From the NCBI GenBank assembly GCA_964629765.1, contig CAZVTK010000066.1:1-22935 (forward strand): a stretch of 22,935 nt of DNA, written 5' to 3'. Positions 1-8,007 of the stretch are shown here, piece after piece; within the stretch, counting starts at the first letter, position 1, and each line of letters starts with the position of its first letter. Origin of the DNA: RCIO01 sp964629765. Its GTDB lineage: Bacteria > Pseudomonadota > Alphaproteobacteria > Rhizobiales > Rhizobiaceae. The notes under the pieces were generated by a model. That model was not told the origin of the DNA, made no database searches, and saw only the letters and a program-made list of their open reading frames with translations. Both the position numbers and the translations under genes were made by a program.

Positions 1-115
1 GCGTGAGGGCGGTCTGCAAATGGCGTTTTTCTGCGCTCCGGTGCTCACGTACCTGATGTACGCTCCGCTCCGGTGCTCGAAAATCACCATTTTCGCCACG
101 CCCTGACGCATTTCC
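1..115. repeat. Dispersed hairpin repeat, copy A (cut by window edge)
   Basis: This stretch aligns almost base for base with the reverse complement of 19778-19892. Shared features are a GCGTGAGGGCGG-type start, two GCTCCGGTGCTC units and a small CGTAC-CTGAT-GTACG hairpin in the middle. The outer stem pairs AAATGGCG near position 18 with a complementary stretch near 87. Where the two copies differ in the stem, both arms tend to change (GGTTTGC/GCAAACC in copy B, TTTTTC/GAAAA here), which suggests that folding is conserved. The left end lies outside the window. It sits downstream of the minus-strand gene that ends at 144 and could act as a terminator-like structure. Confidence 0.8.
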
Positions 116-143
116 GGACAGGCGCCGAGCGCCTGCTGGCGCG

Positions 144-380
144 TCAGAACGCCTTGAAGGTCAGCGTCGTCAGCGAGCGCACGATGCCGGGCACGTCGAC
201 GATGTTGTCGTTGACGAACTTGCCGATGTCCTCGTGCTCCTCGATGTAGATCTTGAGCAGCAGGTCGAACTCGCCGCTGGTCGAATAGAGCTCCGAGGCG
301 ATCTCGCGCTCGTAGAGATGGTCGGCCACCTCGTAGGTGCGGCCGGGCTGGCACTGGAGCTGGACGAAGACGGCGCGCAT
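144..380 (-). CDS. Stand-alone Lrp/AsnC ligand-binding (RAM) domain protein
   Basis: The product is a 78-residue protein that starts MRAVFVQLQCQPGR and ends SLTTLTFKAF. It matches the C-terminal effector-binding half of Lrp/AsnC regulators (beta-alpha-beta-beta-alpha-beta pattern, with the FDLLLKIYIEE core strand) and has no DNA-binding helix-turn-helix. Such single-domain proteins are common in alphaproteobacteria. They form ring oligomers that bind small ligands, often amino acids, and may modulate full-length Lrp proteins. I chose the ATG at 380 because a GGGAG lies about 8-12 bases upstream and the protein then begins at the family's normal first strand. The open frame extends to 527, but the extra residues are low-complexity and look like translated spacer. 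It lies between the edge repeat and the acyltransferase gene on the same strand. Ligand and partner are unknown. Confidence 0.8.
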   Translation of the reverse strand: MRAVFVQLQCQPGRTYEVADHLYEREIASELYSTSGEFDLLLKIYIEEHEDIGKFVNDNIVDVPGIVRSLTTLTFKAF

Positions 381-498
381 GGAAGAAGCTCCCGGACGGA
401 ACGGTGCGGAAGCTTTGCCTTGCCGGCCGCCGCTGTCAACCGAGCCGGGCCGCGGCGCGGCGATTGCCCACCGCCGCGCGCCGTTCATGCCGGCCTGT

Positions 499-1452
499 TC
501 ACGCCGGTCGGGGATGCCGGCGCGCATACCAGCGCCCGCCCCGCCGGTTGGTCAGCCAGCGCGGGTCGTCGTCGCCGATCGCGCCCGCCGCGCAGGCGGC
601 CCGCAGCGCCCGCTCGCTCTCGCCCAGCCTGAGAATCGCCTCGCCCATGCGCTCGACCGCGGCCTTGTAGGCGCGGGGCGACGGCCCGGCGGCGCCGAGG
701 TCGGCGAGGTCGAGCGGCTCGCCGAACACGACGATCAGCGGCTGCGTGCGCCGCGCGGCCGGATCGCGCCGGGCGGCAAACGCCTCGCCGAGGGTGGCGG
801 GCATGCCGTTGATGAAGACCGGGATGACGATCGGGCCGGTCTTGAGCGCCAGCTCCCCCGCGCCCGGGCTGAGGCGCTGGAGCGCATAGGCGTCCGCCGA
901 GCGGTTGCGGGTGCCTTCGGGGTGGATGCCGACCACCGATCCGGGCTCCATGGCGATGCGGCCGGCGAGGAAGTCGAGGCCCGCGCGGTTGGCGGCGTGA
1001 CGGTCGCGCTCCTGGAAGAAGGGCGGGTACATGACGCCGAGGCCGGCGGCGAGATTGATCGCGAAGCCCGCCGGATGCGTGTGGAAGAACCGGCCGCGCA
1101 CTGGAAAATAAATCCGCCGCAGCCAGGGCGCCGGCAGGCCGAACATCGTCACCGACAGGCCGTAGAAGTCGAAATAGCTGCGATGGTTGGCGACCAGCAT
1201 GACGCCCCGGTCCGGCGCCAGCGCGGCGAAGGCGTCGGCGCCTTCGGCCAGCATGCGCCGGCCGGCAAGCGCACGTATCCAGACATAGCCGAAGCCGCGC
1301 AGATAGACGTCCTGCGCCGCCTTGCCGGCGCGCGAGCCGTTGACCGCGCCCCACACCGCCCGCGACAGGCGCTCCGTCAGGCTAACCGGCCCGATGGTGC
1401 GCCGCCGGTGCTCGGTCGGCGGCGACTCATGGGAGATGGTTTTTTCGCTCAT
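499..1452 (-). CDS. PlsC-type lysophospholipid acyltransferase family protein
   Basis: This 317-residue protein carries the two hallmark blocks of glycerolipid acyltransferases. The catalytic HX4D motif is seen as NHRSYFD (His90, Asp95), and the glycerol-phosphate-binding block as PEGTRNRS near residues 178-185. The family transfers an acyl chain from acyl-ACP or acyl-CoA to a lysophospholipid or related acceptor at the inner face of the membrane. The protein is longer than a minimal PlsC (about 240 residues), with a 65-residue N-terminal extension and a C-terminal tail ending RRHPRPA. It may therefore serve an ornithine-lipid or other accessory-lipid pathway rather than core phosphatidic acid synthesis, but nothing nearby decides this. 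The start at 1452 begins MSEKTISHES. The gene is followed by the Lrp-like gene on the same strand, with a 118-base gap. Confidence 0.85.
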   Translation of the reverse strand: MSEKTISHESPPTEHRRRTIGPVSLTERLSRAVWGAVNGSRAGKAAQDVYLRGFGYVWIRALAGRRMLAEGADAFAALAPDRGVMLVANHRSYFDFYGLSVTMFGLPAPWLRRIYFPVRGRFFHTHPAGFAINLAAGLGVMYPPFFQERDRHAANRAGLDFLAGRIAMEPGSVVGIHPEGTRNRSADAYALQRLSPGAGELALKTGPIVIPVFINGMPATLGEAFAARRDPAARRTQPLIVVFGEPLDLADLGAAGPSPRAYKAAVERMGEAILRLGESERALRAACAAGAIGDDDPRWLTNRRGGRWYARRHPRPA

Positions 1453-1524
1453 GCCCGCCGGCTATCACGGGCGCTCAGTGAGCCGCAACGGTGCATGGCG
1501 GAATGCCATGGACCCGGCGCAACG

Positions 1525-1549
1525 AAAAAAGCCCGCGCGCGGGCGGGCT
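1525..1549 (-). terminator. Rho-independent terminator of rpmE
   Basis: Read on the minus strand, a 7-bp perfect stem AGCCCGC/GCGGGCT (1549-1543 with 1536-1530) with a 6-base loop is followed directly by a run of T. It lies about 55 bases past the rpmE stop, as expected for a highly expressed ribosomal protein gene. Confidence 0.85.
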
Positions 1550-1602
1550 CGTTTCATGCAGTGCCGGACTGGCCGGCCCGTGCCGCCCCAAGGGGGCGCG
1601 GA

Positions 1603-1824
1603 TCAGATGCCGAGATTGGCGAACTTCGACTTGAAGCGCGACAGGCGGCCGCCGCGGTCGACGAGCTGCTGCTGGCCGCCGGTCCATGCCGGGTGCGAGT
1701 TCGGGTCGATGTCGAGGTTCAGCGTGTCCCCGTCCTTGCCCCAGGTGGAGCGGGTCAGGTACTCGGTGCCGTTGGTCATCACCACCTTGATGGTGTGGTA
1801 GTCGGGATGGATCTTCTCGCGCAT
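1603..1824 (-). CDS. rpmE: 50S ribosomal protein L31 (zinc-free type)
   Basis: The product is 73 residues, beginning MREKIHPDYHTIKVVMTNG and ending SKFANLGI. The HPDYH start, the STWGK block and the HPAWTGGQQ block are characteristic of alphaproteobacterial L31. L31 sits on the central protuberance of the 50S subunit and contributes to the B1b bridge with the 30S head. The CxxC zinc pair of the other L31 type is absent, as usual in this class. The open frame extends 15 residues upstream to 1869, but family length and the HPDYH start support the ATG at 1824. It is a monocistronic unit with its own terminator and is divergent from the ABC exporter gene. Confidence 0.95.
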   Translation of the reverse strand: MREKIHPDYHTIKVVMTNGTEYLTRSTWGKDGDTLNLDIDPNSHPAWTGGQQQLVDRGGRLSRFKSKFANLGI

Positions 1825-1950
1825 GGTCGTCGTCCTGGCTGGCGGGGCGGCCGCGCTGCGGCAAATCACCCGGTCCTGAAAACTTGAAGCCGCGGCCTGA
1901 GGGGGCTACGGCTTCGAAAACGGTCGGCGTGCCTATACATGAGGCCCGGC

Positions 1951-1998
1951 GCCGGGACAAGTGCCGGGACAAGCGGGCGCGACAAGTGCCGGGACAAG
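1951..1998. repeat. Short tandem repeat, about four 12-13-bp units
   Basis: The unit GCCGGGACAAG occurs exactly at 1951-1961, 1963-1973 and 1988-1998, and a degenerate copy (GGCGCGACAAG) fills 1976-1986, giving a 12-13-base period. It lies in the leader of the ABC exporter gene, some 40 bases before its start codon. Confidence 0.8.
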
Positions 1999-2039
1999 CG
2001 GCGAGAGAGGCGGCGAAACGGCCGCGAGGGCACGGGACG

Positions 2040-3839
<1,800 letters not shown>

Positions 3840-3874
3840 GCCGCGCTGCGCTTTCGCGCGTGGGCGCCGGCGAA

Positions 3875-3900
3875 ATTCACTAACGCACGCGATAGTGAAT
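3875..3900. promoter_or_regulatory. Operator 1, upstream of the TetR gene
   Basis: A perfect inverted repeat, ATTCACTA-N10-TAGTGAAT, lies immediately before a -35 like hexamer. The same half-sites at the same spacing (ATTCACT-N12-AGTGAAT) recur at 4725-4750 in front of the next gene. The natural reading is autoregulation by the adjacent TetR protein (inference). Confidence 0.75.
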
Positions 3901-3901
3901 A

Positions 3902-3931
3902 TTGACATGGCGCGCCGCATGCCGCTTCATT
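3902..3931 (+). promoter_or_regulatory. Putative promoter of the TetR gene
   Basis: A consensus TTGACA (3902-3907) abuts operator 1. A weak -10 candidate, TTCATT (3926-3931), follows after 18 bases. The spacing and the adjacent operator support it, but the -10 match is poor. Confidence 0.5.
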
Positions 3932-3994
3932 GTCGGCGAGGCGAACGAATTTCGTCCGCGCCCGCGATGCGGGCGTCAGGGGGAGGCACGAAGC

Positions 3995-4696
3995 TTGGCC
4001 GGTCAGACGTCGCCCCGCCGCAAGGGTTCCACCAAGGCCGAGCAGCGCGCCGGCATGATCGAGCAGATCCTCGACGCTGCCGAGTTCCTGTTCTCCCGGC
4101 ACGGGCTCTACGGCGTCACCCTCAAGGACGTGGCCAGGCATGTCGGCGTGCACCACACGCTGATCAACTACTATTTCGACGACAAGAAAGCCCTGTTCGA
4201 CCGCGTCTTCGCGCGGCGCGCCGTTGTCACCAGCGAGCGGCGCATGCGCATGCTGGAGGAATACGAGGCCGCATGCGCCGGCAGGCCCACGGTGGAAGGG
4301 GCGCTGCGCGCCTTCCTCGACACCGACCTCGACCTCTACATCGCCGGCGGCGAAGGCTGGAAGAACTATGCCGCGCTCGCCTCGCAGGTGGCGAACACGC
4401 CCGAATGGGGCGCGGCGATGATGGACGAGCACTTCGACCCGGTGGTGCTGCGGCTGATCGGCCTCTTGCGGCGGGCGCTGCCGGACTGCGCCGCCGAGGA
4501 CATCTTCTGGGGCTATCATTTCGTCACCGGCGCGCTCATGCTGACGCTGGCGCGCACCGGGCGCATCGACAAGCTCTCGGGCGGGCTGTGCCGCTCGGAC
4601 GATTTCGCGGCGGTCAAGCAGCGCATGGCGACATTCATGGCGGCGGGCTTCCTCGCCATCTGCCGGCAGGAGCGCGGACGCGCCGCGCCGGCGTGA
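3995..4696 (+). CDS. TetR/AcrR-family transcriptional regulator
   Basis: This is a 233-residue regulator. The N-terminal helix-turn-helix (about residues 41-62, with VTLKDVARHVGVHHTLINYYF) is the classic TetR DNA-binding signature ending in the YYF recognition-helix motif. The remaining 160 residues form the ligand-binding and dimerisation part, which is not assignable to a ligand. I placed the start at the TTG at 3995 because GGGGAGG lies nine bases upstream. An earlier TTG at 3902 falls on the -35 hexamer. The gene follows a perfect inverted repeat, and a second one precedes the SDR gene downstream, so it probably represses itself and the SDR-transporter operon until an inducer binds. The inducer is likely the transported compound or a breakdown product (inference). 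Confidence 0.9.
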   Translation: MAGQTSPRRKGSTKAEQRAGMIEQILDAAEFLFSRHGLYGVTLKDVARHVGVHHTLINYYFDDKKALFDRVFARRAVVTSERRMRMLEEYEAACAGRPTVEGALRAFLDTDLDLYIAGGEGWKNYAALASQVANTPEWGAAMMDEHFDPVVLRLIGLLRRALPDCAAEDIFWGYHFVTGALMLTLARTGRIDKLSGGLCRSDDFAAVKQRMATFMAAGFLAICRQERGRAAPA

Positions 4697-4724
4697 ATGC
4701 GAGGGGCGCGACGGCTTGCGGATA

Positions 4725-4750
4725 TTTGACTCATTATCTGGTGAGTGAAT
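4725..4750. promoter_or_regulatory. Operator 2, overlapping the SDR-operon promoter
   Basis: TTTGACTCA (4725-4733), eight bases, then TGAGTGAAT (4742-4750) form an imperfect inverted repeat with 7 of 9 positions paired. Its right half AGTGAAT and the 12-base core spacing are identical to operator 1. A -35 like TTGACT (4726-4731) lies inside the left half, so a bound repressor would block RNA polymerase. Confidence 0.65.
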
Positions 4751-4753
4751 AGC

Positions 4754-5689
4754 ATGGGCGACGACATCACGGGGCGTGATCCGATGCCGAAGGCGCAGGC
4801 GCCGAACGGGCCGTTGCCGAGCGGGCTGTTGCTGGACGGGCGGATCGCCGTCGTCACCGGCGCGGGCGGCGGGCTCGGCCGCTCCCACGCGCTGGAGCTC
4901 GCCCGCCACGGCGCGAAGATCGTCGTCAACGACATGAACGCGGCCGCCGCCGATGCGGTGGCCGCCGAGATCGCGGCGGCCGGCGGCGAGGCGTTCGGCT
5001 TCGCCGCGTCGGTCACCGACGAGGCGGGTGTCGCCGCGATGGTGGCGCGCGCGATGGAGGAGTGGGGCCGCATCGACATCCTCGTCAACAATGCCGGCAT
5101 CCTGCGCGACAGGAGCTTCGCGAAGATGACCGTCGCCGAGTTCCGCGAGGTGATCGAGGTCCATCTCATGGGCGCGGTGATCTGCACCAGGGCGGTATGG
5201 GAGATCATGCGCGGGCAGCGCTACGGCCGCGTGGTCATGACCACCTCGTCGACCGGCCTGTTCGGCAATTTCGGCCAGGCCAATTACGGCGCGGCCAAGA
5301 TGGCGCTGGTCGGGCTGATGCAGACGCTGGCGCTGGAGGGCGAGAAATACGGGATCGCCGTCAACTGCCTCGCCCCGACCGCGGCGACGGCCATGACGGA
5401 GGGGCTGGTCTCCGCCGGGATGCTCGACCGGCTGCCGCCGGAGCTGGTCAGCCCGGGCGTGGTGGCGCTGGTCGCCGGGGACGCGCCGACGCGCGCCATC
5501 CTCAATGCCGGCGCCGGCCATTTCGCGCGCACCTACGTGACGCTGACGCAGGGCATTCTGGTCGGCGGCGGCGAGGATGCGGCCGCAAGGCTGATGGCGG
5601 ACTGGGAGCGGGCCGGCGACCGCGCCGGCGCGATCGTGCCGGATCACGGATTCGCGCAGATGGAGCGCGAGCTCGCCAGCAGCGGCTAG
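4754..5689 (+). CDS. SDR-family dehydrogenase, multifunctional-enzyme-2 (HSD17B4)-like
   Basis: This is a 311-residue short-chain dehydrogenase. It has the TGAGGGLG nucleotide-binding motif (35-42), an acidic residue at the end of strand 2 (VVND, favouring NAD), NNAG (112-115), and a catalytic Ser165-Tyr178-Lys182 set in YGAAK. The GGGLGRSHAL and VVVND pattern and the FGNFGQANYGAAKMAL block resemble the 3-hydroxyacyl-CoA or 17-beta-hydroxysteroid dehydrogenase domain of multifunctional enzyme 2, which suggests oxidation of a hydroxyl on an acyl-CoA or ring compound. The true substrate is unknown. The start is uncertain. The ATG at 4754 sits only about 22 bases past the -35 like hexamer inside operator 2, so if that promoter is real the ATG at 4784, after GGGGCG, is more likely. 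It appears to open the transporter operon. Confidence 0.88.
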   Translation: MGDDITGRDPMPKAQAPNGPLPSGLLLDGRIAVVTGAGGGLGRSHALELARHGAKIVVNDMNAAAADAVAAEIAAAGGEAFGFAASVTDEAGVAAMVARAMEEWGRIDILVNNAGILRDRSFAKMTVAEFREVIEVHLMGAVICTRAVWEIMRGQRYGRVVMTTSSTGLFGNFGQANYGAAKMALVGLMQTLALEGEKYGIAVNCLAPTAATAMTEGLVSAGMLDRLPPELVSPGVVALVAGDAPTRAILNAGAGHFARTYVTLTQGILVGGGEDAAARLMADWERAGDRAGAIVPDHGFAQMERELASSG

Positions 5690-5696
5690 GCGGAAC

Positions 5697-5744
5697 GCGG
5701 CGCGGCGGGGAGGCCGCGCCGCAATCCGGGATCAGCGGTCCCGG
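5697..5744. other. Two consecutive hairpins after the SDR gene
   Basis: GCGGCGCGGC (5697-5706) pairs perfectly with 5713-5722 around a 6-base loop, and CCGGGA (5726-5731) pairs with TCCCGG (5739-5744). No T-run follows, so these are more likely mRNA-stabilising or attenuating structures inside the operon than a terminator. Confidence 0.6.
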
Positions 5745-5804
5745 GACGAGGGGAGGAGGCAGGGGCGCCGCGCGGCTGCGGGAGCCCTTGCGCAGACGGG
5801 TGAG

Positions 5805-5849
5805 CCGAAGGGTTCGCCTGGCACAGATTGGCGAACCGAAGGGTTCGCC
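5805..5849. repeat. 14-bp direct repeat plus hairpin before the permease
   Basis: CCGAAGGGTTCGCC occurs at 5805-5818 and again at 5836-5849. The second copy forms a perfect stem-loop, GGCGAACC-GAAG-GGTTCGCC (5830-5849), directly ahead of the GGGAGGAGA ribosome site at about 5849-5858. Confidence 0.7.
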
Positions 5850-5863
5850 GGGAGGAGACTGCG

Positions 5864-5899
5864 ATGGAGGCGATCGTCCTGCATGGCGGGGCCGCGTGA
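5864..5899 (+). CDS. Possible 11-codon leader or gene remnant upstream of the permease
   Basis: The strongest ribosome site of this region (GGGAGGAGA) stands 6-7 bases before an ATG that reads MEAIVLHGGAA and stops. Its TGA overlaps the GTG start of the permease (GTGA), a standard arrangement for translational coupling. The peptide resembles the first residues of medium-chain alcohol dehydrogenases (MKAIVLHG-type starts), so it may be the remnant of a deleted dehydrogenase gene that now serves as a coupling leader. Both readings are inference, and translation is not proven. Confidence 0.35.
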   Translation: MEAIVLHGGAA

Positions 5900-6921
5900 G
5901 CGCGCCGGGCACCGGGTCCGCCCCGGCCGTCGCCGCGCCGCGGCGCGTCGGCCGCAGGAACATGCTCGAGCGCGTGGTCGCCGTGGCGACTCTGGCGCTG
6001 ATCGCCGTTTTCGCCGTTTCCATCGACGGCTTCGCGACGCTGGGCAACCTGCGCGTCATCCTCTCCAATTCCGCCTCGCTCGCCGTGCTGTCCTGCGGCA
6101 TGGCCGTGGTGGTCATCTCGCGCGGGCTGGACCTGTCGCTCATCGCCCAGATGGTTGCCGGGGCGACGGTCTTCGGCATCCTCATCACCGGCGGGGCGGC
6201 GGCCCCGCTGGCGCTGCTGGCGGCGGTTCTGGCCATGCTCGTCGTCGGCACGCTCAACGCCTGGCTGATCGCCTATGTCGAGATACCGGCCATGCTGGCG
6301 ACGCTGGCGTCCTCGATGTTCATCGTCGGGCTGCTGCGCTTCGCCATCCTGCGCGGCGAATACCTGCTGCTGCTGCCGAAATCCGACCCGACGGTCGCCT
6401 TCCTCGCCGGCGAGATCCTGCCCGGCCTGTCGACGCCGGTGGTGCTGATGGCGGCGACGCTCGCCGCGACCTGGTTCCTGCTGGCGCGCACCAGCGCCGG
6501 CCGCGTGATCCACGCGATGGGCGACAATTTCCAGGCGGCGCGCCTGACCGGCCTGCCGGTGCGCACCACCGCCGTCGTGCTCTACGTCTTCGCCGCGCTG
6601 ACGGCCCTCGTCGCCGGGCTGATCATGGCCTCGGCCAGCGGCGCGGTCGATTTCCGCACCGTGACCAACGGCACGCTGCTGTTCGACGTCATCCTCGTCG
6701 TGGTGCTGGGCGGCATAGCGCTGCGCGGCGGCCGCGGCGGGGTGCGCAACATCGTCGTCGGCGTGGCGCTGATCGCGGTGCTGCGCAACGGCATGACGCT
6801 GATGAACTTCACCACGCAGACGCAGGACATGCTCAAGGGCCTCGTCCTGCTCGCCGCGATCGTCATCGACAATTACCTCAATCCCAGGGACGCCGAGACC
6901 GACACGGCCGGCGACCTGTGA
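5896..6921 (+). CDS. ABC importer permease, RbsC/CUT2-like (first permease)
   Basis: This is a 341-residue, strongly hydrophobic protein of the branched-chain amino acid/ribose permease family, with about eight to ten membrane helices. The conserved loop appears as SRGLDLSLIAQM (75-86) in place of the usual GGIDLSVGS. The GDNFQAARLTGLPVR block matches the family's cytoplasmic coupling loop. It should form the inner-membrane channel together with the second permease at 8008. The start is the GTG at 5896, which overlaps the stop of the upstream 11-codon frame and has no strong ribosome site of its own, consistent with coupled translation. The binding-protein gene follows after 28 bases. Confidence 0.85.
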   Translation: MSAPGTGSAPAVAAPRRVGRRNMLERVVAVATLALIAVFAVSIDGFATLGNLRVILSNSASLAVLSCGMAVVVISRGLDLSLIAQMVAGATVFGILITGGAAAPLALLAAVLAMLVVGTLNAWLIAYVEIPAMLATLASSMFIVGLLRFAILRGEYLLLLPKSDPTVAFLAGEILPGLSTPVVLMAATLAATWFLLARTSAGRVIHAMGDNFQAARLTGLPVRTTAVVLYVFAALTALVAGLIMASASGAVDFRTVTNGTLLFDVILVVVLGGIALRGGRGGVRNIVVGVALIAVLRNGMTLMNFTTQTQDMLKGLVLLAAIVIDNYLNPRDAETDTAGDL

Positions 6922-6949
6922 CGACTGCACTTCAACCAGGGAGGACGAC

Positions 6950-7936
6950 ATGGCTTACGGTATAGGACGGGCGATCCGGGCGGCCGCGGCAGGCGTGCTG
7001 GTCGGCGCGTTCGCGCTGGCGGGCGGGGGCGCCGCTCAGGCGCAGGGCAAGATGGAAGGCAAGAAGGTGATCTTCGTGCCGATCTCGATGGGCATCTCGC
7101 TCACCGAGGGCTGGGCGCGCCGCATGCGCGAGCACGCGGCGGTCGGCGGCTATTCCTTCGACGTGCGCGACGCCGCCTTCAACACCGGCATCATGGCCGA
7201 GCTGCTGGCCAAGGCGATCAGCGACAAGCCCGACGTGCTGGTGGTGCACAACCCGACCGTGCAGCTTCTGGCGCGCCAGATCCGGCAGGCGGAATCGGAG
7301 GGCATCCGGGTGCTCCAGATCAACCTGCAGTCCAACCAGCCCTCCTCGGCCTTCGTCGGCGCGAGCTGGGAGCGCATCGGCACCGAGATCGCGCAGGATA
7401 TCGTCAAGGAGTGCGGCGCGGGCTCCGGCAAGTCGGGCAAGGTCGCCATCATTCCCGGCCAGCTCACCGCGGCCGACAGCGTGATGATGAACGACGCGGC
7501 CTTCAAGGTGTTCGGCGAGCACAAGGAAATCCAGGTCGTCTCCAACCAGGCGTCGGACTGGGAGCCGGAGAAGGCCCGCCAGATCACCGCCACCGTGCTC
7601 CAGCAGCATCCCGACCTGTGCGCCGTGTTCGGCCACTGGGACGTGCACACCATGGGCGCCGGCAACGCCGTCAAGGACGCAGGCAAGTCGGACTCCGTGC
7701 TGGTCTACTCGACCGGCGGCGGCGACGACGTCGCCTGCAAGGCGGTGGAGGAGAAGATCCAGCACCGCATCTGGAGCTACGATGCCGACGGCCAGGGCCG
7801 CGACGCCGGCACCATGATCGACCTTTTGCTGCAAGGCGCGGCGATACCCGACGGCTCGATGATGATCGCGCAGTCGCCGCTCAAGATCATCAAGGCCGGC
7901 GACGGGTACGACGCCTCGCTGTGCTGGAAGATGTGA
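6950..7936 (+). CDS. Periplasmic sugar-type substrate-binding protein (Peripla_BP_4-like)
   Basis: The product is 328 residues with a clear signal peptide (hydrophobic run to about residue 27, likely cut after AQA, residues 29-31). The mature part has the CUT2/RbsB-like fold pattern. KKVIFVPISMGISLTEGW opens the first lobe, followed by ALLAKAISDKPDVLVVHNPT-like and GQLTAADSVMMND segments, and the VFGHWDVHTMGAGNAVKDAG block marks the second lobe. Binding proteins of this class capture sugars, but also autoinducer-2, purines and other small polar molecules, so substrate cannot be inferred. A GGGAGG stands about five bases upstream of the ATG at 6950. A 26-bp palindrome follows the stop, as often seen where binding protein must be made in excess over the permeases. 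Confidence 0.88.
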   Translation: MAYGIGRAIRAAAAGVLVGAFALAGGGAAQAQGKMEGKKVIFVPISMGISLTEGWARRMREHAAVGGYSFDVRDAAFNTGIMAELLAKAISDKPDVLVVHNPTVQLLARQIRQAESEGIRVLQINLQSNQPSSAFVGASWERIGTEIAQDIVKECGAGSGKSGKVAIIPGQLTAADSVMMNDAAFKVFGEHKEIQVVSNQASDWEPEKARQITATVLQQHPDLCAVFGHWDVHTMGAGNAVKDAGKSDSVLVYSTGGGDDVACKAVEEKIQHRIWSYDADGQGRDAGTMIDLLLQGAAIPDGSMMIAQSPLKIIKAGDGYDASLCWKM

Positions 7937-7958
7937 CGGGCTGACGGTTCGCCCTTCC

Positions 7959-7984
7959 GGCGAGGCTTCGCGCGAAGCCTCGCC
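7959..7984. other. Perfect 26-bp palindrome after the binding-protein gene
   Basis: GGCGAGGCTTCG (7959-7970) is followed, after CG, by its exact complement CGAAGCCTCGCC (7973-7984). With no T-run behind it, it probably shields the binding-protein mRNA from 3' decay or partly terminates transcription within the operon (inference). Confidence 0.75.
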
Positions 7985-8007
7985 GCTCTCCTCCGACGGG
8001 AATTGCG

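Noticed and set aside
381..527. N-terminal extension of the Lrp-like protein
   Set aside because: The residues are low-complexity and family length plus a ribosome site favour the ATG at 380.
1951..1998. CRISPR array
   Set aside because: Units are only 11-13 bases with almost no spacers. No CRISPR array or cas gene was seen anywhere in the window.
5697..5722. Rho-independent terminator after the SDR gene
   Set aside because: The stem is strong but no T-run follows, so it is listed only as a hairpin.
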